Under the pieces are notes generated by a model. The model searched no databases, was not told the origin of the DNA, and saw nothing but the letters and a program-made list of their open reading frames with translations. Shown piece by piece: positions 9,501 through 17,603 of a stretch of 58,019 nt of DNA (its first letter is position 1; every line of letters starts with the position of its first letter). Location: contig NZ_BATJ01000027.1 in assembly GCF_000467125.1 (NCBI RefSeq), positions 1-58,019 of the forward strand, read 5' to 3'. The position numbers and the translations under genes are program-made. Source of the DNA: Vibrio proteolyticus NBRC 13287. GTDB taxonomy: Bacteria; Pseudomonadota; Gammaproteobacteria; Enterobacterales; Vibrionaceae.

Positions 9501-9684
9501 CATCGTGGCTGGTCTGGCGCTGGGGACACTGTTTACCCTGTTCGTACTGCCAGTGATCTACAGCTATCTGGCGGAAAAACATAAGCCACTGCCGGTGTTT
9601 GTCGAGGACAAAGATCTGGAAAAGCTGGCACGGGTGGATGAGGCCAAAGCAGCTCAGCGCCAGCTAGCTGACAACAACCATTAA
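6544..9684 (+). CDS. vexB: RND multidrug / bile efflux pump, HAE-1 family inner-membrane transporter
   Basis: Proton-driven trimeric pump of 1046 aa, the normal length of AcrB-like proteins. Visible hallmarks: TM1 followed by a periplasmic porter domain, the TM4 motif GLVVDDAIVVLENVDRH with the paired aspartates of the proton relay, the TM10 segment GLITKHGILI with the relay lysine, and the repeat of the same architecture in the second half. V. cholerae VexB exports bile salts, detergents and drugs; the substrate range here is inferred. ATG follows GAGGGA. Last gene of the operon, closed by the terminator at 9711. Confidence 0.95.
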   Translation: MRFTDVFIKRPVLAVSISFLIALLGLQAVFKMQVREYPEMTNTVVTVTTSYYGASADLIQGFITQPLEQAVAQADNIDYMTSQSVLGQSTITVNMKLNTDPNAALSDVLAKTNSVRSQLPKEAEDPTVTMSTGSTTAVLYIGFTSPELNSSQITDYLERVINPQLYAVNGISSIDLYGGLKYALRVWLDPAKMAALDLTATDVMSILNANNYQSATGQSVGEFVLYNGSADTQVSNADELKALVVKTEDNGTVIRLGDIAKVMLAKSHDTYRASANGREAVVAAINAAPSANPINIAADVMKLLPDLKKNMPSNIEMNVLYDSTIAINESIHEVIKTIVEAAIIVLVVITLFLGSFRAVIIPIVTIPLSLIGVAMVMQAMGFSWNLMTLLAMVLAIGLVVDDAIVVLENVDRHIKEGESPFRAAIIGTREIAVPVIAMTLTLGAVYAPIALMGGITGSLFKEFALTLAGSVFVSGIIALTLSPMMCSKMLKANEQPGKFEQKVHHLLDRMTNRYERMLRAVMQHRPVVIAFAIIVFGSLPVLFKFIPSELAPSEDKGVIMLMGTGQSNANLDYLANTMADVNRILSDQKEVQFAQVFTGVPNSNQALGIASMVPWSQREASQADVTNRVGGLVKDIPGMSVTAFQMPELPGAGSGLPIQFVITTPNAFESLFTIATDVLAEVNQNAMFVYSDLDLNYDSATMKINIDKDKAGAYGVTMQDIGVTLGTMMADGYVNRIDLNGRSYEVIPQVERKWRLNPESMNNYYVRAADGKAIPLGSLITIDVIAEPRSLPHFNQLNSATIGTVPAPGTAMGDAINWFENIAETKLPRGYNHDYMGEARQYVTEGSALYATFGLALAVIFLVLAIQFESVKDPLVIMVSVPLAICGALIALAWGAFLGTTTMNIYSQVGLITLVGLITKHGILICEVAKEEQLHNKLSRIDAVMEAAKVRLRPILMTTAAMIAGLIPLMYATGAGAQQRFSIGIVIVAGLALGTLFTLFVLPVIYSYLAEKHKPLPVFVEDKDLEKLARVDEAKAAQRQLADNNH

Positions 9685-9710
9685 TTCATCTGCTCGTTGA
9701 CTCTATTTAC

Positions 9711-9734
9711 AGGCCACTTCGGTGGCCTTTTTTT
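9711..9734 (+). terminator. vexRAB operon terminator
   Basis: 7-bp GC-rich stem (9711-9717 / 9722-9728) with a C(TTCG)G tetraloop and a T-run. Confidence 0.93.
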
Positions 9735-9820
9735 ATTGTGCTCGCTTTTTTACGCCAAACAGGGCGACTTTCCCAGTCCAATTACATAAAATAATCTCAA
9801 ACGGACAGGAGTTATGACAC

Positions 9821-10078
9821 ATGTTTGATCCCAAAAAATTAGAGCAAGTCGCGAAGCAGATTCACGACGCCATGCCACAGCCAGTCAAAGACCTCGGCGC
9901 CGATGTGGACCAGAAGGTACGCCAGGTGATCCAGGGCCAGTTAAACAAACTGGACGTGGTCAGCCGCGAAGAGTTTGATGTCCAGACTCAAGTGCTGCTG
10001 CGCACGCGCCAGAAGCTGACCGAGATGGAGCAAAAACTGGCCGAGATTGAGCAGAAACTGGCGGACAAAGAACAGTAA
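9821..10078 (+). CDS. ubiK: Ubiquinone biosynthesis accessory factor UbiK (YqiC/BMFP family)
   Basis: 85-aa accessory factor of the Ubi complex, needed for efficient aerobic ubiquinone synthesis and known to bind UbiJ (encoded here at 28.2 kb). N-terminal amphipathic region (MFDPKKLEQVAKQIHDAMP), the conserved VSREEFDVQTQVLLRTR segment, and a C-terminal coiled coil built of repeated QKLAEIE-type heptads. Free-standing gene between the vex terminator and a bidirectional terminator. Confidence 0.93.
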   Translation: MFDPKKLEQVAKQIHDAMPQPVKDLGADVDQKVRQVIQGQLNKLDVVSREEFDVQTQVLLRTRQKLTEMEQKLAEIEQKLADKEQ

Positions 10079-10111
10079 TTCTGCCGCCTGCACGCTCTGA
10101 CGCAGACAAAG

Positions 10112-10143
10112 AAAAAGGCTTGCCCATTCGGAGCAAGCCTTTT
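10112..10143. terminator. Bidirectional terminator between ubiK and ilvC
   Basis: 11-bp stem (10113-10123 / 10133-10143) with a 9-nt loop and A- and T-rich flanks on the two sides. It serves ubiK on the plus strand and is the first good terminator met by ilvC on the minus strand, about 110 bp past its stop. Confidence 0.85.
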
Positions 10144-10253
10144 GTTTTAGTTAAGGTTGTGTTTGCTTGTTGTATTTATTGACCCCGATCTGTGCGGAGT
10201 GCATCTGGGGAGAACGTGTCGCCACCCTCCCCCGATCTCTTGCCGGAGGCGAC

Positions 10254-11738
10254 TTAGCCACCAACCGCAATGCGTTTCATGTCGGTCATGTAACCACGCA
10301 GCTCTTCACCGATGTACTCCACCGGGTGATTGCGGATCGCATCGTTCACGGCGATGAGCGTGGCGTTATCCACGTGGTTGGAAACCTCACCAAGCCCCTG
10401 ACCAATCACGTCCGTGCCGATCGATGGCATGAACTGTTCACGCAGCAGCGGCGTGGCCACATTGGCAAATAAGTAGTTGCCGTATTCTGCCGTATCAGAA
10501 ATCACCACGTTCATCTCATACAGGCGCTTACGTGCAATGGTGTTGGCAATCAGTGGCAGCTCGTGCAGCGACTCATAGTACGCTGACTCGTCGATGATGC
10601 CTGAAGCGGTCATGGCTTCAAACGCCAGCTCAACCCCGGCTCGCACCATGGCGATCATCAGGATGCCGTTGTCGAAGTATTCCTGCTCAGAAATCTCAAC
10701 GTCGGATTCCGGGTAGTTTTCAAACGCCGTTTCACCGGTTTCTGCACGCCAGCCCAGCAGGTTCACGTCGTCGTTCGCCCAGTCAGCCATCATGGTGCTG
10801 GAGAAATGCCCGGTGATGATGTCATCCATGTGTTTGTTGTACAGCGGACGCATCAGCTCTTTCAGCTGCTCAGACAGCTCAAATGCCTTGACTTTGGCCG
10901 GGTTCGACAGGCGATCCATCATGTGCGTGATGCCACCGAACTTAAGCGCTTCCGTGATGGTTTCCCAGCCGTATTGCAGCAGTTTACCGGCGTAACCGGC
11001 GTCAATGCCTTCTGCAATCATCTTCTCGTAGCAGACGATGGAACCGGCCTGCAGCATGCCACACAAAATGGTTTGCTCACCCATCAGATCCGATTTCACT
11101 TCCGCCACGAATGACGATTCCAGACAGCCTGCGCGATGGCCACCAGTTGCAGCTGCCCAGGCTTTAGCGATATCCCAGCCTTCGCCTTTCGGGTCATTTT
11201 CCGGGTGCACCGCGATCAGAGTCGGAACACCAAAGCCGCGTTTGTATTCTTCACGCACTTCGGTACCCGGACATTTTGGTGCCACCATCACGACCGTCAG
11301 GTCTGGACGAATTTGCATGCCCTCTTCCACAACGTTAAAGCCGTGGGAGTAACCCAGTGCCGCCCCTTCTTTCATCAGGGGCATCACCGTTTCCACTACA
11401 TTGGTGTGCTGTTTGTCCGGGGTCAGATTTATCACCAGATCCGCTTGTGGAATCAGAGTTTCGTAACTGCCGACTTCAAAGCCGTTATCTTTGGCATTTT
11501 TGTATGACTGACGTTGCTCGTCGATCGCCGCCTGGCGCAGCGCATAAGCGACGTTCAGACCCGAATCACGCATGTTCAGGCCCTGATTCAGACCCTGAGC
11601 ACCACAACCAACAATCACCACTTTCTTGCCTTTGAGGTAATCCGCCTCCGTCGCAAATTCACTGCGATCCATAAAACGACAACGACCAAGCTGGTCCAAC
11701 TGCTCACGCAGGTTCAAAGTATTGAAATAGTTAGCCAT
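10254..11738 (-). CDS. ilvC: Ketol-acid reductoisomerase, class II
   Basis: Converts acetolactate and acetohydroxybutyrate to the dihydroxy acids of valine, leucine and isoleucine synthesis with NADPH and Mg2+. At 494 aa it is the long class II form of enteric bacteria. The Rossmann motif GCGAQGLNQGLNMRDSG is near residue 45, and metal-site segments such as SDLMGEQTIL and the duplicated C-terminal knotted domain are present. ATG with a strong AAGGAG upstream. Divergent from ilvY, its expected activator. Confidence 0.97.
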   Translation of the reverse strand: MANYFNTLNLREQLDQLGRCRFMDRSEFATEADYLKGKKVVIVGCGAQGLNQGLNMRDSGLNVAYALRQAAIDEQRQSYKNAKDNGFEVGSYETLIPQADLVINLTPDKQHTNVVETVMPLMKEGAALGYSHGFNVVEEGMQIRPDLTVVMVAPKCPGTEVREEYKRGFGVPTLIAVHPENDPKGEGWDIAKAWAAATGGHRAGCLESSFVAEVKSDLMGEQTILCGMLQAGSIVCYEKMIAEGIDAGYAGKLLQYGWETITEALKFGGITHMMDRLSNPAKVKAFELSEQLKELMRPLYNKHMDDIITGHFSSTMMADWANDDVNLLGWRAETGETAFENYPESDVEISEQEYFDNGILMIAMVRAGVELAFEAMTASGIIDESAYYESLHELPLIANTIARKRLYEMNVVISDTAEYGNYLFANVATPLLREQFMPSIGTDVIGQGLGEVSNHVDNATLIAVNDAIRNHPVEYIGEELRGYMTDMKRIAVGG

Positions 11739-11848
11739 GGGGCTCTCCTTTAATCATTCGTCCTAGAAAGGTCAGCGCTGACTCGCTGAATGATTTCATA
11801 CTAAAGCAGACATCAAATTGCTTAAAGTGATATATTCACAATTAGTTA

Positions 11849-11863
11849 TTGCAAATAATGCAA
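11849..11863. promoter_or_regulatory. Probable IlvY operator in the ilvC-ilvY gap
   Basis: TTGCA-AATAA-TGCAA is a perfect 5-bp inverted repeat with T-N11-A geometry, the LysR-type box. It lies in the 142-bp region between the divergent start codons, close to ilvY. IlvY binding when acetolactate-type inducer is present is known in E. coli; here it is inferred. Confidence 0.6.
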
Positions 11864-11880
11864 CAGAAAGTGACCTATTC

Positions 11881-12771
11881 ATGAACACCAAACACCTGCA
11901 GATGTTCATTCATCTGTGTGACAGTAAAAGTTTCAGCAAAACGGCATCGGCGATGCACATCAGCCCGTCGGCACTGAGCCGTCAGATCCAGAAGCTGGAA
12001 GACGAAACCGGTCAGAACCTATTTCTGCGTGACAATCGCAGTGTCGATCTCACTCCGGCCGGCAAGCGTCTGCTGCCGGTGGCGCTGAAAATCCTCAACG
12101 ACTGGCAACAGTACAGCGCGCAGCTGAGCGGCCATGAAGCAGAACTGAAAGGGGAAATCCGTCTCTATTGCTCGGTCACGGCCAGCTACAGCCACTTACC
12201 GGAACTGCTTTCCGAGCTGCGCCTACAACACCCTTTGATTGAATTTAAACTCTCGACCGGCGACCCGGCGCAGGCCATCGACAAGATACTCAACGATGAA
12301 GCCGACATCGCCATCTCGGCCAAGCCGGATCAACTGCCTGCGCGGCTGGAGTTTGAGACCATCAGCGAAGTCCCCCTGTCGGTGATTGCACCGATTGGCG
12401 TCAGCAGCTTTGCGGAGCAGTTGCAACAGGAGTCACCCGGCTGGGATTCGATTCCGTTCATCATCCCCGAAGCCGGTACGGCCCGTGAGCGGGCCAACGC
12501 CTGGTTTAAAGCGATGCGGATCCGGCCAAACATTTACGCTCAAGTCTCCGGCCATGAAGCGATCGTCAGCATGGTGGCGCTCGGTTGTGGTGTGGGTATC
12601 GCGCCGGATGTGGTGATCAATAACAGCCCGGTCAGAGAAAAAATTCAGCGTCTGAAAGTCGAGCCGATCAAGCCCTTTACCCTTGGCGTGTGCTGCAAGC
12701 GATCGCAGTTGGATAATCCGCTCATCAAAGCGTTATGGACCGTGGCCGAAGGAAAATTTATTGCCCCTTAA
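11881..12771 (+). CDS. ilvY: LysR-type activator IlvY
   Basis: Activator of ilvC responding to its substrates. 296 aa: winged HTH at 1-60 (KTASAMHISPSALSRQIQKLE) and a periplasmic-binding-like effector domain. The segments SVTASYSHLP and GHEAIVSMVALGCGVGIAP closely follow E. coli IlvY. Start set at ATG 11881, matching the family N-terminus; an in-frame extension back to 11818 would cover the operator and is rejected. Convergent with hemN. Confidence 0.94.
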   Translation: MNTKHLQMFIHLCDSKSFSKTASAMHISPSALSRQIQKLEDETGQNLFLRDNRSVDLTPAGKRLLPVALKILNDWQQYSAQLSGHEAELKGEIRLYCSVTASYSHLPELLSELRLQHPLIEFKLSTGDPAQAIDKILNDEADIAISAKPDQLPARLEFETISEVPLSVIAPIGVSSFAEQLQQESPGWDSIPFIIPEAGTARERANAWFKAMRIRPNIYAQVSGHEAIVSMVALGCGVGIAPDVVINNSPVREKIQRLKVEPIKPFTLGVCCKRSQLDNPLIKALWTVAEGKFIAP

Positions 12772-12789
12772 CCGGCGCCGGACCAATAC

Positions 12790-12819
12790 AAACAAGCCAC
12801 GCAGTTGCGTGGCTTGTTT
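12790..12819. terminator. Bidirectional terminator between ilvY and hemN
   Basis: 14-nt complementary arms (12790-12803 / 12806-12819) forming a long stem with terminal A/T tracts, placed between the convergent stop codons. Confidence 0.88.
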
Positions 12820-12831
12820 CAGGAAGCGGGG

Positions 12832-14220
12832 TTAAATCACCCGGGAAAACTGCTGCTGGCGCGCTTTCTTCCGCAAGTATTTATCAAAACACATGCAGAT
12901 ATTGCGGATCAGCAGCCGGCCGCGCAGAGTAACGCGAATTTCCCGCTCATCCACTTCCACCAGCTGGTCGTCGATGAAGGTCTGCAACAGCGTCAGATCT
13001 TCGTCGAAATAACGGTTGAAACGCACACCAAACTGGCGTTCAATCTGATGTTTATCGAGACGGAAGTTACAGATCAACTGCTTAATAACCTCCCGGCGTA
13101 ACAGATCGTCGCTGTCCAGCGCAACCCCTTTCCACAGCGCATGGCGCTGTTCATTGACCTGAGCGTAGTAGTGTTTGAGCTCTTTCTGGTTCTGGGCATA
13201 AACGTCCCCGACCATGGAGATCGCCGACACACCAAAACCGACCAGATCACAGTCGCCCTGTGTGGTGTAACCCTGGAAATTGCGGTGCAGTACGCCATTG
13301 CGCTGCGCCACCGCCAGCTCATCGTCCGGACGAGCAAAATGGTCCATGCCGATGAACTGATAACCGGCCCCGGTCAGGGTCGCAATCGTGTCCTGGAGGA
13401 TCGCCATTTTCTCTTCTGCCGGTGGCAAGTCCTGATCCTTGATTTTGCGTTGAGCAGCGAACAGCTGCGGCATGTGAGCGTAGTTAAATACCGACAACCG
13501 CCCCGGCGCCATCGCCAGCACCTGTTTCAGCGTGTCGGCAAACGTGGCTTGCGTCTGTTTCGGCAGGCCATAAATCAGATCCAAGTTGGTCGAACGAAAA
13601 CCCAGTTGTTTGGCACGCGCCACCATGGCAACAATAAAATCTTCATCCTGCTCACGATTGACCAGCTTCTGCACTTCCTTGTTGAAGTCCTGCACGCCAA
13701 TACTGAGACGGTTAAAGCCTTCATTACGCAAATGGTCCAGCATCGTGAGTTCGATTTCACGCGGATCCACTTCGATGCTGATCTCCGCGTCGGCACGGAA
13801 ATGAAATTCATCACGCAGCAGATTCATCACGCGACTGATTTGCGCTTCCGAGAGAAAAGTCGGTGTCCCGCCGCCAAAATGCAGCTGCGTCACTGTACGT
13901 CCCTGCAGCAAACCTGCACGAGTACGGATCTCCAGTTCCAGCACGTCCAGGTATTCATCGGCTTTGTGCGAGTGACGGGTGATCACTTTATTGCAGCCGC
14001 AGTAGTAACACAGTTTGTGGCAAAACGGGATGTGGATGTACAGCGACAGCGGTCGCTCAGGGTACTGAGTGCACGCCATGTCGTAATCGGCAATCGTGAA
14101 CGCCTCGTGAAACTCCAGGGCGGTCGGGTATGAGGTATAGCGCGGTCCGGAATAGTTGTACTTCTCGAGTACGGCTTGGTCCCACACAATTTGCTGGCTG
14201 GCTACGACTTGCTGCGACAT
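12832..14220 (-). CDS. hemN: Oxygen-independent coproporphyrinogen III oxidase
   Basis: Radical SAM enzyme that decarboxylates coproporphyrinogen III to protoporphyrinogen IX without oxygen in haem synthesis. 462 aa. The [4Fe-4S] motif CHKLCYYC uses C67, C71 and C74; the glycine-rich SAM segment HFGGGTPTFL and EVDPRE follow. This full-length form with the N-terminal YTSYPTA segment is true HemN rather than HemW. Preceded by an intergenic region with a strong inverted repeat; an FNR box is not obvious to me. Confidence 0.96.
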   Translation of the reverse strand: MSQQVVASQQIVWDQAVLEKYNYSGPRYTSYPTALEFHEAFTIADYDMACTQYPERPLSLYIHIPFCHKLCYYCGCNKVITRHSHKADEYLDVLELEIRTRAGLLQGRTVTQLHFGGGTPTFLSEAQISRVMNLLRDEFHFRADAEISIEVDPREIELTMLDHLRNEGFNRLSIGVQDFNKEVQKLVNREQDEDFIVAMVARAKQLGFRSTNLDLIYGLPKQTQATFADTLKQVLAMAPGRLSVFNYAHMPQLFAAQRKIKDQDLPPAEEKMAILQDTIATLTGAGYQFIGMDHFARPDDELAVAQRNGVLHRNFQGYTTQGDCDLVGFGVSAISMVGDVYAQNQKELKHYYAQVNEQRHALWKGVALDSDDLLRREVIKQLICNFRLDKHQIERQFGVRFNRYFDEDLTLLQTFIDDQLVEVDEREIRVTLRGRLLIRNICMCFDKYLRKKARQQQFSRVI

Positions 14221-14338
14221 GGTGCTATTTTCCGTTCAGGCCCTCACGGGCGTTGCTTCTTTGACGGGCTATTTTGCCACACCGGAATGACAGACACCGG
14301 GTAGCAAAAGAGGTTTCTGGTATAAAATTTCAGAACTT

Positions 14339-14383
14339 GCTAGCTCGATCACTCACCCTTAAGTGTAGTGTGATCGAGCTAGC
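14339..14383. repeat. Perfect 14-bp inverted repeat upstream of hemN
   Basis: Arms GCTAGCTCGATCAC (14339-14352) and GTGATCGAGCTAGC (14370-14383) with a 17-nt spacer. It lies between the stop of the DUF2489 gene and the hemN start, both on the minus strand. No T-run follows on either strand, so it is not a classical terminator; it could be an operator or an RNA processing or stabilising hairpin. Confidence 0.85.
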
Positions 14384-14394
14384 ATGCGTTCGGT

Positions 14395-14883
14395 TCAGAT
14401 CATCTGAATGTTGATCTGATTGTTCAGGGGCTGAACGTTTTTATGCAGCGTTTTCAGCTCTTCAACGATGGCATCGTTGAGACGAGATTCGGCTTTCTGG
14501 CGCGTCAGATTCTGTTGCATACGCTCTTTCTTCGCCAGTTGTTGACGATCGTCACCGCGCGCCATGTCTTTGACAATATGGTACAACTCAGAAATCGCCG
14601 GATAGGTCTGATCAAAATCGACCCGGTCATCACCCTGGACATAGTCCATGATGCAGTAGACACGAATGCTGATTTCCGACAAATCGCACTGGCCCTGAAT
14701 ACCGGCCAGGCACAATGTCTGAACATTATCAAAAATATTGGCGTTGCGTTTCTGAATCGCCAAAGCCTGGTGTTGCTGCTGCAACTCCTTTTGCTTCTTC
14801 AGTTGGAGCAGAAGGTAACCCGCGTACGAGGCTAAGCCGAGAATAATGATTCCACCCGCAATGGCCAGTAAGGTTACGTTCAT
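14395..14883 (-). CDS. DUF2489 single-pass membrane protein
   Basis: Function unknown. 162 aa with one N-terminal transmembrane segment (about 4-27, LLAIAGGIIILGLASYAGYLLL) followed by a basic, glutamine-rich cytoplasmic coil and a helical domain with two cysteines spaced CLAGIQGQC. ATG at 14883 or the GTG one codon earlier could be the start; the AGGA site fits the GTG slightly better. Follows yihI with a gap of about 10 bp, so it is probably co-transcribed with yihI and the methyltransferase gene. Confidence 0.8.
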   Translation of the reverse strand: MNVTLLAIAGGIIILGLASYAGYLLLQLKKQKELQQQHQALAIQKRNANIFDNVQTLCLAGIQGQCDLSEISIRVYCIMDYVQGDDRVDFDQTYPAISELYHIVKDMARGDDRQQLAKKERMQQNLTRQKAESRLNDAIVEELKTLHKNVQPLNNQINIQMI

Positions 14884-14892
14884 CACTGTTTA

Positions 14893-15456
14893 CTATCCTT
14901 TAAAATCGTTCAGATCCAGGTCTTCAAACTGAGACAACAGATCGTCGTCGGAACTGGCGCGACGCGGCGATTTTTTCGCTACGGGTGCCGGTTCGGACTC
15001 CGGCTCGCTTGCCAGTTCGTCATCCGTCTCGTCGTACAGACCGAGTTGCTTCATCAGTGCCTCGATGCGATCGAGTTTTTCGTTCACGTACTTTTGCAGG
15101 CCAGCGCCCAGCTTTTCGCCATTGTCCAGACGTTCCAGCAATACGTTCAGTTGCGCATCGTTCTCCAGCATAGCCAGTTCCTGCTCAGCAGACAGGCGAC
15201 GCTGAGTTTTGCTCTGCTTCTTCGGCGCTTCCACCACCAGTGGAATTTTCTTCTGGCTGCCTAAACGCGGATCACGTTGTTGCGCAGCCTGGCGCATTTT
15301 CTGCTCTTTGGCTTCCGAGTTACGGTTACCGGTTTTCAGCCCTTTGCGCTTTTTATCGCGTTTACGCAGACGGCCTTCGACGTCTGACTGAGTGCGGTTA
15401 CGGACGACAACGACGTCGGTATTTCCGCCTGATCTTGCTTTTTTCTTGCGACTCAT
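14893..15456 (-). CDS. yihI: Der GTPase-activating protein YihI
   Basis: Stimulates the GTPase of Der (EngA), a 50S ribosome assembly factor, and thereby tunes ribosome biogenesis. 187 aa: very basic N-terminus (MSRKKKARSGG ... RLRKRDKKRKG), the conserved DPRLGSQKKIPL segment in the middle and a strongly acidic C-terminus ending SQFEDLDLNDFKG. Its start codon overlaps the upstream methyltransferase stop by one base (TAATG), indicating translational coupling. In E. coli yihI is also next to csrC and engB. Confidence 0.93.
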   Translation of the reverse strand: MSRKKKARSGGNTDVVVVRNRTQSDVEGRLRKRDKKRKGLKTGNRNSEAKEQKMRQAAQQRDPRLGSQKKIPLVVEAPKKQSKTQRRLSAEQELAMLENDAQLNVLLERLDNGEKLGAGLQKYVNEKLDRIEALMKQLGLYDETDDELASEPESEPAPVAKKSPRRASSDDDLLSQFEDLDLNDFKG

Positions 15457-16094
15457 TACTGGGGTTTCCTCAGTAAAATTACATCTTTGCCTATAAATTC
15501 CAGCTTGAGCTGATCCCGCTCTGCCAGATACCGGAACGTTTGACGACTAAAAAACACCACATGGGTCGGGTCATTTTTATAGTGCCATCCGGCAAACGCC
15601 TCTACGTCGATAACCATCTTGGTCATCAGACCAATCCAGCCACCTGGCTTAACCAAATTCAACCATTGTTGCCACACCTGATCGGGCCGGTATAAGTGCT
15701 CGATGACTTCCGTGGCGGTCATAAAATCGTAACGATGCTCCAACACGCCGCTATCCGGGTGGTAATAGAGATCGTACAGACTGACTTTGTGCCCCTGCTC
15801 TTCGAGCATCAGCGACAAAGTCGGCCCCGGACCGCAACCAAAATCGAGCCCGTGCGACTGCGGCGCCAGGCGCTCTTGCAGCGGCTGCGCTATCCGCGAC
15901 AAAAAGTGCCGATAGCCTTGGTCCGACGGATCGTTCTCATGCAGATCATAGTGAGCTTTTTCTGCCTTTGCATCCAATCGCTGAGATGGATCAACAAAAA
16001 CCAGTGCGCAGCGCTGACACTGAAGATAGGCGCGGCGTGAGTCTTGAAAATAAAACTCAATCTCTGGGCTGTGGCATAAAGGGCAATCGTGCAT
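15456..16094 (-). CDS. Class I SAM-dependent methyltransferase with N-terminal zinc ribbon
   Basis: 212 aa. An N-terminal four-cysteine knuckle (CPLC at 4-7, CQRC near 27-30) precedes a Rossmann methyltransferase with motif I LDFGCGPG and a downstream ATEVIEHLYRP segment typical of the Methyltransf_23 group. Substrate unknown. First gene of a minus-strand run methyltransferase-yihI-DUF2489(-hemN). Confidence 0.82.
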   Translation of the reverse strand: MHDCPLCHSPEIEFYFQDSRRAYLQCQRCALVFVDPSQRLDAKAEKAHYDLHENDPSDQGYRHFLSRIAQPLQERLAPQSHGLDFGCGPGPTLSLMLEEQGHKVSLYDLYYHPDSGVLEHRYDFMTATEVIEHLYRPDQVWQQWLNLVKPGGWIGLMTKMVIDVEAFAGWHYKNDPTHVVFFSRQTFRYLAERDQLKLEFIGKDVILLRKPQ

Positions 16095-16213
16095 GCGGTC
16101 ATCCTCAAACAGGGATGCGCAACATACCAGAAACTGCGATCAGAGTGGAGCACTATTGGGTGTTTTCTCACCAGTTTGGCGAAAAAAATCCGAGAACCGG
16201 TGACAACAGAGAT

Positions 16214-16611
16214 AAAAAAAGCGACAGGTAACCCCGTCGCTTTCTAAATGCCATCAAGTGGCGAAACTGTGTTGCACCCATTCCGGTGCACCAATATTCC
16301 TTTTGTTTTTCGTGCTTTCCCTGCGCAAAAGTGTCGTTTTTCACCATCCTGATGAATTTTGGCTTTCCTTTTGCTACTTCCTGTCTGTACCTGGGCTCAT
16401 CCTGAGCCTGATCCGTTTCACTGTCTAAACCATTAGACGAGGTGACCATCCCTATCGGGTAAGCGTCCTGGCTTACCTGAATCCTTTCTCTTTCGAGCGG
16501 ACATCCATGGCCCGCATCCTTGAAGACCTGCTTGGTCTGAAATCCTGTGGCCAGCTCCCTGCTGACGGAACTACTCTACCTCAGCCGTTTAGACCTGCAA
16601 GAGCGCAAACA
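16214..16611 (-). ncRNA. csrC: CsrB/CsrC-family regulatory RNA
   Basis: RNA of about 400 nt that would sequester the translational regulator CsrA. On the minus strand roughly fifteen GGA motifs occur, many as AGGA or CAGGAUG in small hairpin loops. It ends in a perfect terminator (stem 16218-16225 / 16236-16243, then T7 complement of 16214-16220). A -10 TATTAT (16618-16623) with a poor -35 sets the 5' end near 16610, as expected for a promoter needing an activator (VarA/GacA type); a TGTAAG half-site lies near 16709-16714. In E. coli csrC likewise sits between yihI and engB. Which of the several Vibrio Csr RNAs it matches is not settled. Confidence 0.85.
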
Positions 16612-16770
16612 CAAAAAATAATATTCTTTGTCGCCTTTCAAACCGAGTTCATTTAAATCAATCAGTTATGAAAGATCGTGTTACATTTTTCCCGACAAGT
16701 ATGGCGGATCTCTTACACGAACAGCAGACAGTCGCGAAGCAAGGCAGCCAGTAGCGATGTGATCTTGGTC

Positions 16771-16810
16771 AAAAAACAAACCGCCCCGGTCGAGGACCGG
16801 GGCGGTTTGT
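16771..16810 (-). terminator. Terminator of the cytochrome c4 gene
   Basis: 16-bp GC-rich stem (16795-16810 / 16776-16791) with a GAG loop, followed on the minus strand by a T-run. Confidence 0.93.
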
Positions 16811-16837
16811 TGTAACCGTTGCTCGAGCGAATCAGGC

Positions 16838-17455
16838 TTAGTGCAGACCACCAACGTATTTAGACAGTGTCTCGATATCGTCGTCAGTCAGCTTTTTCGC
16901 GATGTCACGCATCATGCCGTTCATGTCGTTATTGCGGTCGCCATCACGGAATTTTTGCAGCTGAGCTTTGATGTAGTCAGCATGCTGACCAGAAATTTTA
17001 GGGAAACCTGAAAGCTCAGTACCGTTGCCGCGCGGGCCATGACAAGCGATACACGCGGTCAAACCACGTTCAGCATCGCCAGCGGTGTAAAGGGCTTGGC
17101 CGTTTTTCACCACGTTTTCCGGTGTTGTATTACCTGAAATGGGCAGAGAAGCGTAGTATGCCGCCAAGTCCGCCATGTCTTCTTCGGTCAATGGCATCGC
17201 CATACCACTCATTACCGGATCGTAACGGCCTTGTTTACCAGCACTTGTCATACCTAACTTAAGGTCCTTCAACTGCTTCTCAATGTATTTGGCGTGTTGG
17301 CCTGCAAGTTTAGGGTACATTGCAAGTTGACTATTGCCGTCCGCTCCATGACAGGCAACACACGTTTGGGATTTTGCTTTACCAGCTTCGATGCTGCCTT
17401 GGGCTAATACACTGCAGCTGGCTAAAAGACTCAAGATTAGCGCTAATTTCTTCAT
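16838..17455 (-). CDS. Dihaem cytochrome c4
   Basis: Periplasmic dihaem electron carrier to terminal oxidases. 205 aa: signal peptide 1-19 (cleavage after VLA), then two homologous cytochrome domains, each with one haem site, CVACH (C32, C35, H36) and CIACH (C135, C138, H139). Both domains contain the repeated KLAGQHAKYI / KISGQHADYI segment. Transcribed alone between the engB promoter region and the Csr RNA promoter. Confidence 0.94.
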   Translation of the reverse strand: MKKLALILSLLASCSVLAQGSIEAGKAKSQTCVACHGADGNSQLAMYPKLAGQHAKYIEKQLKDLKLGMTSAGKQGRYDPVMSGMAMPLTEEDMADLAAYYASLPISGNTTPENVVKNGQALYTAGDAERGLTACIACHGPRGNGTELSGFPKISGQHADYIKAQLQKFRDGDRNNDMNGMMRDIAKKLTDDDIETLSKYVGGLH

Positions 17456-17603
17456 GACATTCCATTATAATTATCAAGCTTCCAGTACCACTCTGCGTTG
17501 CCACTCATGGTACAATAGGCGACCTTATGCCGAGCACGGTTATTTTACACATTTTCACAAAAAAGTAATCAATCGACTACACAAAGTCGAGATGGAGTTA
17601 ACA

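Noticed and set aside
13141..14133. 330-codon plus-strand frame
   Set aside because: Antisense to hemN, with no recognisable domain.
16168..16449. 93-codon minus-strand frame
   Set aside because: Lies inside the Csr RNA; the GGA repeats explain its composition.
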